Shown here piece after piece: positions 1-9,975 of a stretch of DNA of 64,000 bases. This stretch comes from Flavobacterium laiguense (GTDB taxonomy: Bacteria > Bacteroidota > Bacteroidia > Flavobacteriales > Flavobacteriaceae). Under the pieces are notes generated by a model. The model saw only the letters and a list, made by a program, of their open reading frames with translations. It did not search any database and was not told the DNA's origin. The DNA lies in the NCBI RefSeq assembly GCF_003097655.1, contig NZ_QCZH01000003.1, forward strand, positions 1 through 64,000, read 5' to 3'. The translations under genes were made by a program, and so were the position numbers. The first letter of the stretch is position 1, and each line of letters begins with the position of its first letter.

Positions 1-2465
1 ATACTAACATTTCCTGTTGCATCCAACTGAACGGTAATGTTTTTAGCTGTTGCTACTGGAGCAACTTTATCTTCCACAGTTACAACTGCGTTGGCGGCTG
101 AACTGTTTCCGTTTGCATCGGTTACGGTCAACACTACTGGGTTTGCTCCTACATTTGAACAGTTGAAGCTGGTTTTATCTGTGTCATAGGTTAATCCGCC
201 ACAAGCATCGCTTGAGCCATCGTTAACTGCATCTTCTGCTATACTAACATTTCCTGTTGCATCCAACTGAACGGTAATGTTTTTAGCTGTTGCTACTGGT
301 AGTACTTCATCTTTAACAGTTACAGTTGCTGTAGTTGTTGATACATTTCCATTGTTATCAGTTACTGTTAAGGTAACAGTGTTTGCTCCAACATTGGCGC
401 AAGTAAATGTATTTGGTGACACGGATAGTGATTGTATTCCACAAGCATCATTCGAGCCATTGTCAACCTGAGCTGCGGTAACTGAACCTGCACCTAGATT
501 ATCCAACTGAACCGTTACTGCTTGGGCTATTGCCACTGCTGCTACTTTGTCTTCTACTGTTAGCACCATATTATCAACTCCATCACAAGTTCCTGTTCCG
601 CTGGTAGTTAATGTTAATATAACCGAACCTAATGCTTTATCTGCAGCAGAAGGTGTATAAACTGTAGAAAGTACATTTGCATTGGTAAATACACCTGTTC
701 CACTGGTTGTCCAAACTGTTGCAGAAGGGTTTCCAGTTACAGATCCGCTAACAGAGGCAGTCCCTTGCGGACAAATGGTTTGGTCGTTTCCTGCGTTTGC
801 AGTATACTTACCTTTAAACGTAACAGCAGTTGAACCACTAAAGGTCCCTGCACAAATTCCGTTGCTTAATGAAGCAATGCTGTAGGTGGTTTCAACTGAT
901 GGTGTCTTCACAATTGAAATAGTTCCTGCTAAACCACTAAAAGGTGTTCCATCGTTTAAGATACCCGATATTGTTCCTGTCCCAGTTAATGTAATTGAAA
1001 GTGTCACATTATCACCCTGACAAATTGCTGTATTACCAGTGTTGATTGTTGCTATGGGTATCTGATTTATTGTTACAGAGGCACTTCCTTCTGGCCCCCA
1101 ACAACCCGATGCTGATCGTGCCCGGAAATAATAAGTTCCTGATGTAGTTATTAACTGACTTGAGGAAAGAGTGGTTGATGAAGTTCCTCCACTAGTAGTG
1201 TCCTGAAAATAAATTGTTCCACTTGAACCATTTGAAGCAGTTATTGTTGTGTTTCCGCAGTAAGTTCCTCCTCCGATAACGGTTACTGTTGTTGGCAATG
1301 GATTTACTGTAACAGCTGTAGCTAATGAAGATGCACTTTCGCAACCATTTGCATTTTCAATCCTTACAGTATAACTTCCTGTTGATGAAACAGTTATACT
1401 TTGCGTAGTTTCGCCAGTTGACCACAGGTAGCTTGTTCCTGCTGTTGAAGTTAGGGATACACTTCCCCCAGCACAGAAATTGGTTGGGGCACTTGGTGTT
1501 ATAGTTGGTATGTTAGCTGTAGAGACATTCAGTGTAATTGCATTGCTCGTAGCAGTTGCTGAAGTAACACAAGTAAGGTTACTCGTCATTACACAAGTAA
1601 TGTTTCCGGCTGTTACGCCATCATCTGTATATGTCGCACTGTTTGTTCCCACATTTGTAGTTCCTTTTTTCCATTGGTAAGAAGCTACACCACCATTGGT
1701 TGGAGTTGCAGTAAATGTTACACTGCTACCTGAACAAGTTGGATTAACTCCTGATGTGATTGCGATGCTTACAGAAGGGGTTACTATTCCAGTAGTAACA
1801 AAACCAATTGATGAATTTGATGAAGAATACCCATTTCCCCCAGGTCCATTATAATTTGCAACAAGAGAATTAGGATTTCCAGAAACAGCAAGTGTTGCAG
1901 TTGCAACTCCACTGCTATTAGTAATTTCATTTACGGTATTTGCTCCTAAAGTAAATACAATAGTTAAGCCTGATCCCGGATTTAACCAATTGTTCCCAGA
2001 TTTATATTGAAGAGTTGCAGAGGTGGTTATATTTCCACCACATATTCCACCTGATGGAGTTAAACTTACTATTTGAGTTGCTGTTGCATCCGTAAAAAAC
2101 ACCTCATAAGTAAACCCAGACTCTATACCATCGGCAATAAGTAAAAGATTCGAACCCAATTCATATTCCGTAACAAACCACTCCGCCGCGAAATTACCAA
2201 AACTATCCGCTACAATTGTCCAGGGAAGATGAGGGTTAGGTGTTCCGTGATCGGGTATGGGTTCCGTAAGGTGATCTACCTGCAGGTTAATGACTTCATT
2301 CGGTTGCCAGCCCGTCCCGGTAATAGAAACAGTTTCTCCTGGGGCATAATCCAAATCAGCCTGATCGAGCGTTACGGTCTGCCCAAAACTCGCATTTGCA
2401 AAAACCAAATTGGCAATAAAAAAAACAATCGTTAAAAATCCAGATTTAGGTAGAAATGTTTTCAT
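1..2465 (-). CDS. Giant secreted adhesin, HYR/Ig-like repeats (5' part only)
   Basis: An open frame of 821 codons runs from the ATG at 2465 off the left edge, so only the N-terminal part is seen. It begins with a clear Sec signal peptide (about residues 1-29, ending NASFGQ). Next is a domain starting TVTLDQADLDYAPGETV that commonly opens large flavobacterial adhesins. Several Ig/PKD-like modules follow, with recurring pairs such as ICGG, FCAGGS and TICPQG, and from about residue 640 HYR-type repeats of 80 residues (VTVEDKVAPVA type). Bases 1-59 and 241-299 are identical, exactly one repeat apart and in frame. Such proteins are usually exported by the type IX system through a C-terminal domain, which lies outside the window. 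Probable role: surface adhesion or gliding; the exact role cannot be told. Confidence 0.85.
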   Translation of the reverse strand, partial: MKTFLPKSGFLTIVFFIANLVFANASFGQTVTLDQADLDYAPGETVSITGTGWQPNEVINLQVDHLTEPIPDHGTPNPHLPWTIVADSFGNFAAEWFVTEYELGSNLLLIADGIESGFTYEVFFTDATATQIVSLTPSGGICGGNITTSATLQYKSGNNWLNPGSGLTIVFTLGANTVNEITNSSGVATATLAVSGNPNSLVANYNGPGGNGYSSSNSSIGFVTTGIVTPSVSIAITSGVNPTCSGSSVTFTATPTNGGVASYQWKKGTTNVGTNSATYTDDGVTAGNITCVMTSNLTCVTSATATSNAITLNVSTANIPTITPSAPTNFCAGGSVSLTSTAGTSYLWSTGETTQSITVSSTGSYTVRIENANGCESASSLATAVTVNPLPTTVTVIGGGTYCGNTTITASNGSSGTIYFQDTTSGGTSSTTLSSSQLITTSGTYYFRARSASGCWGPEGSASVTINQIPIATINTGNTAICQGDNVTLSITLTGTGTISGILNDGTPFSGLAGTISIVKTPSVETTYSIASLSNGICAGTFSGSTAVTFKGKYTANAGNDQTICPQGTASVSGSVTGNPSATVWTTSGTGVFTNANVLSTVYTPSAADKALGSVILTLTTSGTGTCDGVDNMVLTVEDKVAAVAIAQAVTVQLDNLGAGSVTAAQVDNGSNDACGIQSLSVSPNTFTCANVGANTVTLTVTDNNGNVSTTTATVTVKDEVLPVATAKNITVQLDATGNVSIAEDAVNDGSSDACGGLTYDTDKTSFNCSNVGANPVVLTVTDANGNSSAANAVVTVEDKVAPVATAKNITVQLDATGNVS

Positions 2466-2984
2466 ATTTAAAAATTTTAAAATAATAAATAACGAATACA
2501 ACACATGAAATAACAGAAACGTAAAAGCAACGGAATGGGGGAATTCCTACTCTTACTAAAACAGTGTAATTAAACTCCTTAGAAAAAAGTGGCTAAGGTA
2601 TTTGTTGAGTAAAAAAAGACAACTTAATTACACAATCTTCAAAAATTTCTATACTAATTTATGTCATTCTTAAATCACAACATTACTTTTTTTAATATTT
2701 TCGATGAAAGCATTTAAAACAACTTCAAACTACATTAAATCACTTCACAAACCTTAACAACTCATTTAAAGCTATTTAGCCACAATATAATTCTTGTAAG
2801 TATACTCATTCGTATTATAGTCAACCCTAATTGCATTTTTAAAATAGTTGCAATTGAGTTCCTTAATAAAAAACATATTGTTACAAAAATATTTCTGTCC
2901 TTATCATATCTTTTCTGCTTAAAAAGCACACAAATCAATAACAATCAACACCTTAAACATTTCATGTGAATTATTTTGTAACTT
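2466..2984. other. Divergent intergenic region, no gene seen
   Basis: About 620 AT-rich bases separate the adhesin start from the slipin start. Short open frames here have no recognisable content. The stretch should hold the adhesin promoter, but I found no convincing TAnnTTTG box on the minus strand. Confidence 0.5.
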
Positions 2985-2992
2985 TACTTTTG
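2985..2992 (+). promoter_or_regulatory. Candidate -7 box (TACTTTTG) for the slipin gene
   Basis: TACTTTTG matches the Bacteroidota -7 consensus TAnnTTTG and lies about 100 bases before the slipin ATG. No clear TTG box is seen at the expected upstream distance, so this is a weak call. Confidence 0.35.
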
Positions 2993-3090
2993 ATTTTAAC
3001 AAAATCCCCTATCACTTTATAAGTATAACTCTTCAAATCAATAGACTGAAACAATACCCTAAGAAATTCAATACTTAAAAAACAAACATT

Positions 3091-3861
3091 ATGACACCCA
3101 TACAACTTACGGCAATCATAGCAATACTGTTCATTATAGCAGGAATTCGAATTGCTCAAGAATACCAACGCGCAGTGGTCTTTAGACTGGGTCGCTTCAA
3201 AAACATAAAAGGTCCTGGAATTTATTGGATTATTCCTCTCATCGAGAGACAGCAACGGGTAGACATTCGAACAAAAACAGTCGACCTCGAACAACAAGAA
3301 ACCATCACAAAGGACAGTGTAACCATTAAGGTAAACGCAGTACTGTGGTTCAAAATCACCAATCCTGAATATGCAATTATTAAAGTAGCCGACTATAATA
3401 AAGCCGTCTATCAATTTTCAGTCACCGCTCTAAGAAATATTATTGGGCAACATTCCCTTGATGAAGTATTGAGGGAAAGAGAACAAATCAATGGAACGCT
3501 GCAAAAAATTGTGGATTCCGCAACCGAGCCTTGGGGGATTAAAATCGAAATGGTCGAAATGAAAGATGTCGAAATCCCAGAAGCAATGCAAAGAGCCATG
3601 GCACGCGAAGCAGAAGCCATCAGAGAAAAAAGAGCCCGAATCGTAAAAGCGGAAGCCGAACTCGAAGCCTCCATCAAACTAACCCAAGGGGCTCTAAAAA
3701 TGGAAGAAAGCCCAATTGCACTCGAATTAAGACGCATGCAAATGCTGGCAGAAATAGGGATTGACAACAATACCACCACAGTAATTCTTATCCCATCCGA
3801 TTTTACAAGCGCAGCAAAAAGTTTCACAAAACTAGTCAATGAAAAAAAATTAGATCAATAA
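3091..3861 (+). CDS. Slipin (stomatin-like SPFH/band 7 membrane protein)
   Basis: This 256-aa protein has one N-terminal membrane segment (about residues 5-21), then the band 7 pattern: EYQRAVVFRLGRF, GPGIYWIIPLIE, VDIRTKTVDL and SVTIKVNAVLWF. A charged helical stretch around 165-200 (AMAREAEAIREKRARIVKAEAELEA, cut here to its type: Ala/Glu/Arg-rich) would drive oligomerisation. Length is normal for prokaryotic slipins. Slipins form membrane-associated scaffolds and often pair with an NfeD protein; no NfeD gene is adjacent. The next gene starts 8 bases downstream, so the two are probably cotranscribed. Confidence 0.9.
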   Translation: MTPIQLTAIIAILFIIAGIRIAQEYQRAVVFRLGRFKNIKGPGIYWIIPLIERQQRVDIRTKTVDLEQQETITKDSVTIKVNAVLWFKITNPEYAIIKVADYNKAVYQFSVTALRNIIGQHSLDEVLREREQINGTLQKIVDSATEPWGIKIEMVEMKDVEIPEAMQRAMAREAEAIREKRARIVKAEAELEASIKLTQGALKMEESPIALELRRMQMLAEIGIDNNTTTVILIPSDFTSAAKSFTKLVNEKKLDQ

Positions 3862-3869
3862 CAGACTCC

Positions 3870-4538
3870 ATGGACACCTCTATTGTTAAAATATTGAAAG
3901 CCTTTTATATCACCCATGATGTAAAATGCTTTGTGGTTGAAAAACCCGCTGGATATGATTTTATTCCAGGGCAGGCTACCGATGTTTCCATAAACCATCC
4001 GGATTGGCAGGATAAATTACGCCCTTTTACCTTCACCAATTTAAGAGAACAAAATTATCTCGAATTTATGATTAAGATTTACAAGGACCATGAAGGTGTG
4101 ACCAATAAGCTAGGCAGCATCAATGCCGGAGCCGAACTGATTCTACACGATGTTTTCGGGGCCATACAATACAAGGGTTCTGGTACTTTCATTGCCGGTG
4201 GCGCAGGAATCACTCCCTTTATTTCCATCTTCCGAGATTTATACAAGAAACAACACATTATGGGCAACAAACTCATTTACAGCAACAAGACCACCGAAGA
4301 CGTGATTATGTCCGAAGAATTACAGAAAATGCTAAAAAAAGATTTTTTAAAAGTATACACCCGAGAAAACGTTATGGGATATCTCGAAAAAAGAATCGAT
4401 CGCAATTTCCTAATCGAAAACATAGCAGACTTCAGTCAAAACTTTTATGTCTGTGGTCCCTCCGATTTTGTAAAAAGTATCACTAAAAACTTATTAGATC
4501 TTGGCGCCACCGCAAATACACTAATTTTCGAAAAGTAA
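3870..4538 (+). CDS. Flavodoxin/ferredoxin reductase-like FAD oxidoreductase
   Basis: The 222-aa protein has the two-domain ferredoxin-NADP reductase fold. The FAD-binding half carries RPFTF at residues 51-55 (the RxYS/T-type flavin motif). The NAD(P)-binding half carries AGGAGITPF around 109-117 and YVCGPSDFV near the C terminus. No iron-sulfur domain is present, so it is the short form that passes electrons between a nicotinamide and a separate carrier. It begins 8 bases after the slipin gene, suggesting an operon. Substrate and partner cannot be told from sequence. Confidence 0.85.
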   Translation: MDTSIVKILKAFYITHDVKCFVVEKPAGYDFIPGQATDVSINHPDWQDKLRPFTFTNLREQNYLEFMIKIYKDHEGVTNKLGSINAGAELILHDVFGAIQYKGSGTFIAGGAGITPFISIFRDLYKKQHIMGNKLIYSNKTTEDVIMSEELQKMLKKDFLKVYTRENVMGYLEKRIDRNFLIENIADFSQNFYVCGPSDFVKSITKNLLDLGATANTLIFEK

Positions 4539-4556
4539 TAAAACCTTGCATGATTT

Positions 4557-4670
4557 GGGTGTGACCCCGTAAGAAAAAGGGGCTTACTCATCGTTGTCTT
4601 TATTCACCCTTTCCCTTATGCGGTCGGGCTAATTGGGCTACTTCGGTAGCTTCCGTCTATCCCTCACACA
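4557..4670 (-). repeat. Dispersed intergenic structured repeat, copy 1
   Basis: Read on the minus strand this shares an ordered set of blocks with 36608-36724 and 40433-40567: GAGGGATAG, then AGCTACCGAAGTAGC, then AGCCCGAC, a TTAGGGAAAGGG-like block, AGCCCC, and a short block ending in (A/C)NCCC. Plus-strand positions 4637-4650 form a 5-bp stem closed by TTCG. Between blocks the copies differ. It lies in the convergent gap after the FNR-like gene. Short repeats of this look are common in Flavobacterium genomes; a function is not known to me. Confidence 0.7.
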
Positions 4671-4826
4671 CTTAGATTTTTCATAAGACCATTTCCTTTT
4701 GGTCAACATCTTTTTTATTTCATAGAGAGTTTTTCAGAAAACACACCCCTAGCCCCTCTCAAGAGGGAAATTCGTCTCCGTTAACATTAACTTTTAGTTG
4801 TTTATTAGGTAAATAAGTCAAAAAAA

Positions 4827-4863
4827 AATCCCAATCTAATTTCTGAGATTGGGATTTTTCATT
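4827..4863. terminator. Bidirectional terminator hairpin
   Basis: AATCCCAATCT pairs with AGATTGGGATT around an 8-base loop, with A-rich sequence before and T-rich sequence after. It sits between the convergent FNR-like and dsbD genes and can serve both. Confidence 0.85.
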
Positions 4864-4912
4864 TTTTTATTGACTGCTAATTTAATCATATCAGCTTAGC
4901 CACTAAAAAAAA

Positions 4913-6949
4913 CTATTTCTTAAACTTCGAAATACCTGCTTTCAACCAAGCTTCGTATTCTTCAACGGGTACATAACTTATCGTCGGTTGCTTTTCGTTG
5001 AGATTATTTCCTTCCAAATCAGTCAAGACATACAAAGGTTGTGTATTAGTATTGTATTTCGAGATCATAAAATCAGTCCATTTATCGCCAATCGTTTCAA
5101 TTTCGGAACCTGTAGTTTTAGATACAAAATGCTCACTTTCGGGCAATTCTCGCTTATCATCTACATAGAGTGAAATTACTACAACTTCATTTTTAAGAAT
5201 TGGGAGAACACTCTCAACCGACCAAACATTGTTTTCCATTTTTCTACAATTCACACATGCATGTCCTGTAAAATCAAGCATTATCGGTTTATTTACCATT
5301 TTGGCATAAGCCAATCCTTTATCATAATCATCAAAAACAACGATTTGATGTGGACCCAATTTGGCTCCTTCCGGCAAAACAGTAGTCGATGTATTTCCAA
5401 CATTCGAACTACCTACACCTAGCGGACTTTCGCTATATTCCATTGGAGGAGGAAACGCACTTATTAATTTAAGTGGTGCACCCCAAAGACCTGGTATTAA
5501 ATAAATGGTAAAAGACAAAACAACTAACCCTAACGACAACCTTCCTACCGAAATATGAGATAACGGACTGTCATGCGGCAACGTGATTTTTCCAAATAAA
5601 TAGAACGCCAATGTTCCAAAAATAGCAATCCAAATTACTAAAAACACTTCTCTTTCCAGTAAATGCAATTGTAAAACCAAATCGGCATTCGATAAAAATT
5701 TGAACGCCAAAGCCAATTCCAAAAATCCTAAAACCACTTTAACGGTATTCAACCATCCACCCGATTTAGGCAAAGAGTGCAACCAACCCGGGAACATTGC
5801 AAAAAGCATAAAAGGCAAGGCTAAAGCCAATGAAAAACCTAACATCCCGATTATGGGAGCAATTCCCCCTTTGGAAGCAGCTTCAACCAAAAGCGTTCCT
5901 ACAATAGGCCCAGTACAGGAGAATGAAACAATAGCCAATGCTAATGCCATAAATAATATTCCAATAATCCCGCCTCTATCGGCTTGGTTATCCACTTTAT
6001 TGGCCCAGGAATTGGGTAACATAATTTCGAATGCCCCAAGAAAAGAAATTGCAAATACCACTAACAAAATAAAAAATATAATATTGAACCAAACATTGGT
6101 AGACAAGGCATTAAGCGCATCGGCACCAAAAATCCAAGTAACCAAAAACCCCAATAATACATAAATTAGAATAATCGAAATTCCATAAATAATGGCATTT
6201 TTAATTCCTGCAGCTCTGTTTTTACTCTGTTTGGTAAAAAAACTAACCGTCATAGGAATCATAGGAAATACACAAGGAGTCAACAAGGCTGCAAATCCAG
6301 AGAAAAAAGCGATAAAGAAAATAGACCACAATCCTCTTTGTGAAGCGGGCTTTTGGCTTTTATTAGAATCAACAACTTCAGTCCTCCATTCGTTTGTTTT
6401 TAACTTTAGAATTGCAGTATCAGCTTTTACTACAGAAAAAGTGTTTGCAGTATCCAATTTTGCAGTAGCAACTGTAGTAGTTGCAATAGCAGTCGTCTCT
6501 GTTATTGGAATTTTGAAAGTAAATTTCTTTTCCAGATTGATACACACCTCTTTGCAAACTTGATAATTCAATTCGGCTTGAATGCTCGTAACCTTCGAAT
6601 TTACCAATGTTATTTCTTGTTGAATTTGGGCTTTATCATGAAAGAAAGTTTCGTTTACGCCAAAAACATCGTTAAAAGCGGTAGCCGTTTTACTTTCTTT
6701 GGCTTTGCCTACCAAATTAAAATTCCCTTTTTGATCTTTAAAAATAATTTCCAAAGGCAGCGGTCCTCCATCGGGTGTAAATTGCGAATACAAGTGCCAT
6801 TCTTTTTCGATCACACCATTAAAAGTCAAAATATAATTGGTCTCCGATTTCTTTTCGATTGTAGTCGTCCATTTTACAGGATCTAAAATCTGGGCATTTC
6901 CTTTGGCGAAAGCCAAAAAAGTAAGGAGTATAAAAATTAATTTCTTCAT
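4913..6949 (-). CDS. dsbD: Thiol:disulfide interchange protein DsbD
   Basis: This 678-aa inner-membrane protein moves reducing power from cytoplasmic thioredoxin to the periplasm. A signal peptide (1-19) leads into the periplasmic alpha domain, with a cysteine pair at C132 and C136. From about residue 205 comes the multi-span beta domain, with TPCVFPMIPMT and the second cysteine in SFSCTGPIVG. The C-terminal thioredoxin-like gamma domain has HACVNCRKM with C565 and C568. All three redox pairs are intact and length fits the family. It is the last gene of a minus-strand run, 45 bases after tilS, ending at a shared terminator. Confidence 0.93.
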   Translation of the reverse strand: MKKLIFILLTFLAFAKGNAQILDPVKWTTTIEKKSETNYILTFNGVIEKEWHLYSQFTPDGGPLPLEIIFKDQKGNFNLVGKAKESKTATAFNDVFGVNETFFHDKAQIQQEITLVNSKVTSIQAELNYQVCKEVCINLEKKFTFKIPITETTAIATTTVATAKLDTANTFSVVKADTAILKLKTNEWRTEVVDSNKSQKPASQRGLWSIFFIAFFSGFAALLTPCVFPMIPMTVSFFTKQSKNRAAGIKNAIIYGISIILIYVLLGFLVTWIFGADALNALSTNVWFNIIFFILLVVFAISFLGAFEIMLPNSWANKVDNQADRGGIIGILFMALALAIVSFSCTGPIVGTLLVEAASKGGIAPIIGMLGFSLALALPFMLFAMFPGWLHSLPKSGGWLNTVKVVLGFLELALAFKFLSNADLVLQLHLLEREVFLVIWIAIFGTLAFYLFGKITLPHDSPLSHISVGRLSLGLVVLSFTIYLIPGLWGAPLKLISAFPPPMEYSESPLGVGSSNVGNTSTTVLPEGAKLGPHQIVVFDDYDKGLAYAKMVNKPIMLDFTGHACVNCRKMENNVWSVESVLPILKNEVVVISLYVDDKRELPESEHFVSKTTGSEIETIGDKWTDFMISKYNTNTQPLYVLTDLEGNNLNEKQPTISYVPVEEYEAWLKAGISKFKK

Positions 6950-6994
6950 GTTCTCTATTCTATTATCTATTCGTCTATTATCTCTTTGTCTATT

Positions 6995-8308
6995 CTAATT
7001 CTCTAATTCTATTTTTAAAATATTTTTTGTTGAATTTGTTGTTTTAAATCGTTCGTCTGCTCTCCTACCAACTATCCAAACAATTTGGTTATTCGAACAT
7101 AAAAGCCAAGTGTTTTCTTTTTCCAGCAATGATAATTTTTCATCTTTAAAAAATTTGCTCACTTTCTTTGACTTTCCATCCATCCCAAAAGGCGTGAAAA
7201 CATCTCCGGTCTTCCATTTGCGTAGCACCAGCGGAAAAACCAATTGATCAACATCAACAAATATAGTTTTATTTGATGCAACCGAAAGGCCTGCTACTTT
7301 ACAAAACGTCATATTTAAGGGAATCTTAACTTCCGTTTGGTTTTCATTAACAAGAAATTCTTCTTGAATTTCTGAGTGATCAATGGGCGACAAAATCAGA
7401 GAATCCCTGTCTTTCAACAAACGAAAATCAGCGGCAAAAACCTGTTTTCCGGATTGGCTGTCAACCAAATCATAAATATCATTCCAAGCGGTAAAACCAA
7501 ACTCTTTGAGCCATTGGTACAAATACGATTGATAATTGGGTAATTTCAACAACTGATTTAAATCAAAATAAATTTGATCTTCCACTTCATTGGCCACTTG
7601 TTGATAGACCATAATCGCAGCATCTTCAACCATCGCCAAGGATTCCTGCAAATAAGCTTCGGTTTTCAAAAATGAAGTTATAAAATTAGGATTCAACTCC
7701 TTAAAAACCGGAATCAAATGATGCCTAATTTTATTCCGTACATATTTATCCGATGCGTTACTGCTGTCTTCTCGCCATTGAATGTCGTGCGCTTTGGCAT
7801 AATTGTCAATTTCCTGACGGGATAAAAATAGCAAAGGCCTAATTATTTTATCATTTTGCACCGGAATTCCAGTCAGTCCTTCCAATCCCGTTCCTCTAGT
7901 GAGATTGATTAGAAACGTTTCCAAATTGTCATCGGCATGATGTGCGGTAAGTAGATAATCGTAATTTTCATTTTCTAGCAACTCGTAAAACCAATTGTAT
8001 CTTAATTCTCTGGCAGCAACCTGAGTCGATAATTTATAATCTTTGGCGAAAGCCTCAGTATCAAATTGCGTCACAAAAATTGGAATTCCATTTTCCTCAG
8101 CATAGTCTTGCACAAATTTTTGATCGCCAAAACTCTCTATTCCCCGAAGTTGAAAATTACAATGGGCAATAGCAATATCGTAGTGTAGTTCCTGAAATAA
8201 ATGCAACAAAACCATACTATCTAAGCCTCCACTTACAGCGAGAAGCAGTTTTTTTTGTTTCAAAAAAGGGATTTCTTTCTCGATATGATTTTGAAGTGTG
8301 TTTTTCAT
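6995..8308 (-). CDS. tilS: tRNA(Ile)-lysidine synthase TilS
   Basis: TilS adds lysine to C34 of the CAU-anticodon tRNA-Ile, so that it reads AUA instead of AUG. The ATP-pyrophosphatase loop SGGLDS is at residues 26-31, followed by AHCNFQLRG and TAHHADDNLETFL, which are TilS hallmarks. The C-terminal region with LRKWKTGDVFTPFGM and KKVSKFFKDEK is the tRNA-binding extension. At 437 aa it is a full-length bacterial form. It lies between pabB and dsbD on the same strand. Confidence 0.95.
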   Translation of the reverse strand: MKNTLQNHIEKEIPFLKQKKLLLAVSGGLDSMVLLHLFQELHYDIAIAHCNFQLRGIESFGDQKFVQDYAEENGIPIFVTQFDTEAFAKDYKLSTQVAARELRYNWFYELLENENYDYLLTAHHADDNLETFLINLTRGTGLEGLTGIPVQNDKIIRPLLFLSRQEIDNYAKAHDIQWREDSSNASDKYVRNKIRHHLIPVFKELNPNFITSFLKTEAYLQESLAMVEDAAIMVYQQVANEVEDQIYFDLNQLLKLPNYQSYLYQWLKEFGFTAWNDIYDLVDSQSGKQVFAADFRLLKDRDSLILSPIDHSEIQEEFLVNENQTEVKIPLNMTFCKVAGLSVASNKTIFVDVDQLVFPLVLRKWKTGDVFTPFGMDGKSKKVSKFFKDEKLSLLEKENTWLLCSNNQIVWIVGRRADERFKTTNSTKNILKIELEN

Positions 8309-8353
8309 ATATCAAAAATACTGATTATTATTTAATCCAATTATAACTTTCCC

Positions 8354-9640
8354 CTATTGCAAAACCTCTAACATCGCTTTGGCCTTAAGCAAACATTCTT
8401 CGTATTCTTTTTCAGGAATAGACAATGACGTTATGGCGCTTCCTACAGAAAAAGACACGTATTGATTCTCCTGATTGTACAAAATACTGCGAATAACCAC
8501 ATTAAAGTCGAAATCGCCATTGGGTGTAAAATACCCCACAGCCCCACTGTACAATCCTCGCTTGGATTCTTCAAGTGCTTCGATAATTTTCATAGCCGAT
8601 AATTTTGGCGCCCCCGTCATACTCCCCATAGGAAAAGTAGTTTTCAAAGCATCAACTGCAGAATATTTTGGATCAATTTTAGACGTTATGGTCGAAATCA
8701 TTTGGTGTACTTGCAGGAAAGAATAAATCCCGCATAATTCTTTTACGACAACAGTAGCTTTTTGGGCGGTTCGTGACAAATCATTCCGAACCAAGTCGGT
8801 TATCATAATGTTTTCAGCACGTTCTTTGGGATCTTGAGCCAAATTAGTTTTAGATTTCAAATCTTCCACTGGATCAAAAAAACGCTTGGCAGTTCCTTTT
8901 ATAGGCTGGGAAATTAAATTTTCACCTTCTTTTTTTAAATACCGCTCTGGCGAAGCAGAAAGCAAAAATTGCTTGTTATTCTTAAAAAAAACAGTAAAAG
9001 GAGCTTGTGAAATGGCATTGAGCTTCCAGAATTTTTCTAATGGGTTTATGATAACATTCTCTGCATAAAACTCCATACAAAAATTGGCTTCATAAATATC
9101 TCCCTGATGAATATGCTCCAGTACTTTTGAAACTTTGTCAAGATAATTTTGCTTTGCAACTCGTTGTTGTACCTCGACTGCGCTCGGCTCAACATCTTTA
9201 TACAATACCCAATTATTAACCTCCTCAAAATCTCCTTCAACTTCATCATCACATAAATTGAGATATTGAATTTCAAGTTGACTTCCCTTTAATAGCATTA
9301 TTTTTTTGGGTTGAAAAAAAAACAGATCTGGAAAATTTAAGCCGTCAGAATTATTCGATTGTAACTGCTCAACATCATTTTTTAAATCATAAGACAAATA
9401 ACCAAACAACCAGTCCTTAGTCGTTTGTTGATATTGTTTTAAGTCCTCAAAAGCATTGTGGTAATCAGTTTTTATTGACGTGAATGCATCAACCGCCAAG
9501 ACACAATCAAAACTAGAAAATTCGTCGGAAAATGAATTACTGTCTAAAAAAGTTACTTCACGAAATTGTTGTCCCCAAACAACAAGCTGCTCCTTGAACT
9601 GCAAAGGGTTCTCAATAAATTTGTAAATGGACGTTCTCAA
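8354..9640 (-). CDS. pabB: Aminodeoxychorismate synthase component I (PabB-like)
   Basis: The 428-aa protein belongs to the chorismate-utilising family (anthranilate synthase I/PabB). Hallmarks are LISQPIKGTAKR, the DLVRNDLSR block and GSMTGAPKLSAMKIIEALE. It would convert chorismate and glutamine-derived ammonia to aminodeoxychorismate for folate. PabB is preferred over TrpE because no other trp gene is near and a gene of this type often adjoins tilS in related genomes. No ATG is available at the N terminus: an in-frame TAA lies two codons before the TTG at 9640, so TTG is the probable start. Confidence 0.85.
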   Translation of the reverse strand: MRTSIYKFIENPLQFKEQLVVWGQQFREVTFLDSNSFSDEFSSFDCVLAVDAFTSIKTDYHNAFEDLKQYQQTTKDWLFGYLSYDLKNDVEQLQSNNSDGLNFPDLFFFQPKKIMLLKGSQLEIQYLNLCDDEVEGDFEEVNNWVLYKDVEPSAVEVQQRVAKQNYLDKVSKVLEHIHQGDIYEANFCMEFYAENVIINPLEKFWKLNAISQAPFTVFFKNNKQFLLSASPERYLKKEGENLISQPIKGTAKRFFDPVEDLKSKTNLAQDPKERAENIMITDLVRNDLSRTAQKATVVVKELCGIYSFLQVHQMISTITSKIDPKYSAVDALKTTFPMGSMTGAPKLSAMKIIEALEESKRGLYSGAVGYFTPNGDFDFNVVIRSILYNQENQYVSFSVGSAITSLSIPEKEYEECLLKAKAMLEVLQ

Positions 9641-9845
9641 AAATTATTTTTTTATGAACTTCAAAATTACAATAAAAAAAATCGCTTCTCAAGGAGAAGT
9701 TTACAAAATAAAAACTTGGTTTCCTTTACACAAATAGAGACTAATTATTGTTAATTACTTATGTATTTTAATAAATTACACACATATCTCAATAAAAAAC
9801 ACAAATAAAAAGTTAATACACCGCATAACTATAAATAATTTTAAC

Positions 9846-9853
9846 TATATTTG
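9846..9853 (+). promoter_or_regulatory. Candidate -7 box (TATATTTG)
   Basis: TATATTTG fits TAnnTTTG and lies about 120 bases before the DoxX-like gene, inside a 335-base gap that otherwise holds nothing I recognise. No good TTG box is at the usual distance. Confidence 0.4.
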
Positions 9854-9975
9854 TTAGTGCGATGAAATTAGTTTTTTGCCTCTAAAAACTACAAATGGTA
9901 AATGGAAAAATTAAGATAATACTTCTCTAGTGGTCTTAAATAGACGCTTAAGCATTTAACCAAAAACTCTAAAAT

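Noticed and set aside
1-540. CRISPR array from the spaced identical blocks
   Set aside because: The repeats are 240 bases apart, in frame, and code for HYR domains of the adhesin.
5700-6563. Plus-strand frames inside dsbD
   Set aside because: They are shadows of the dsbD coding strand with no family features.
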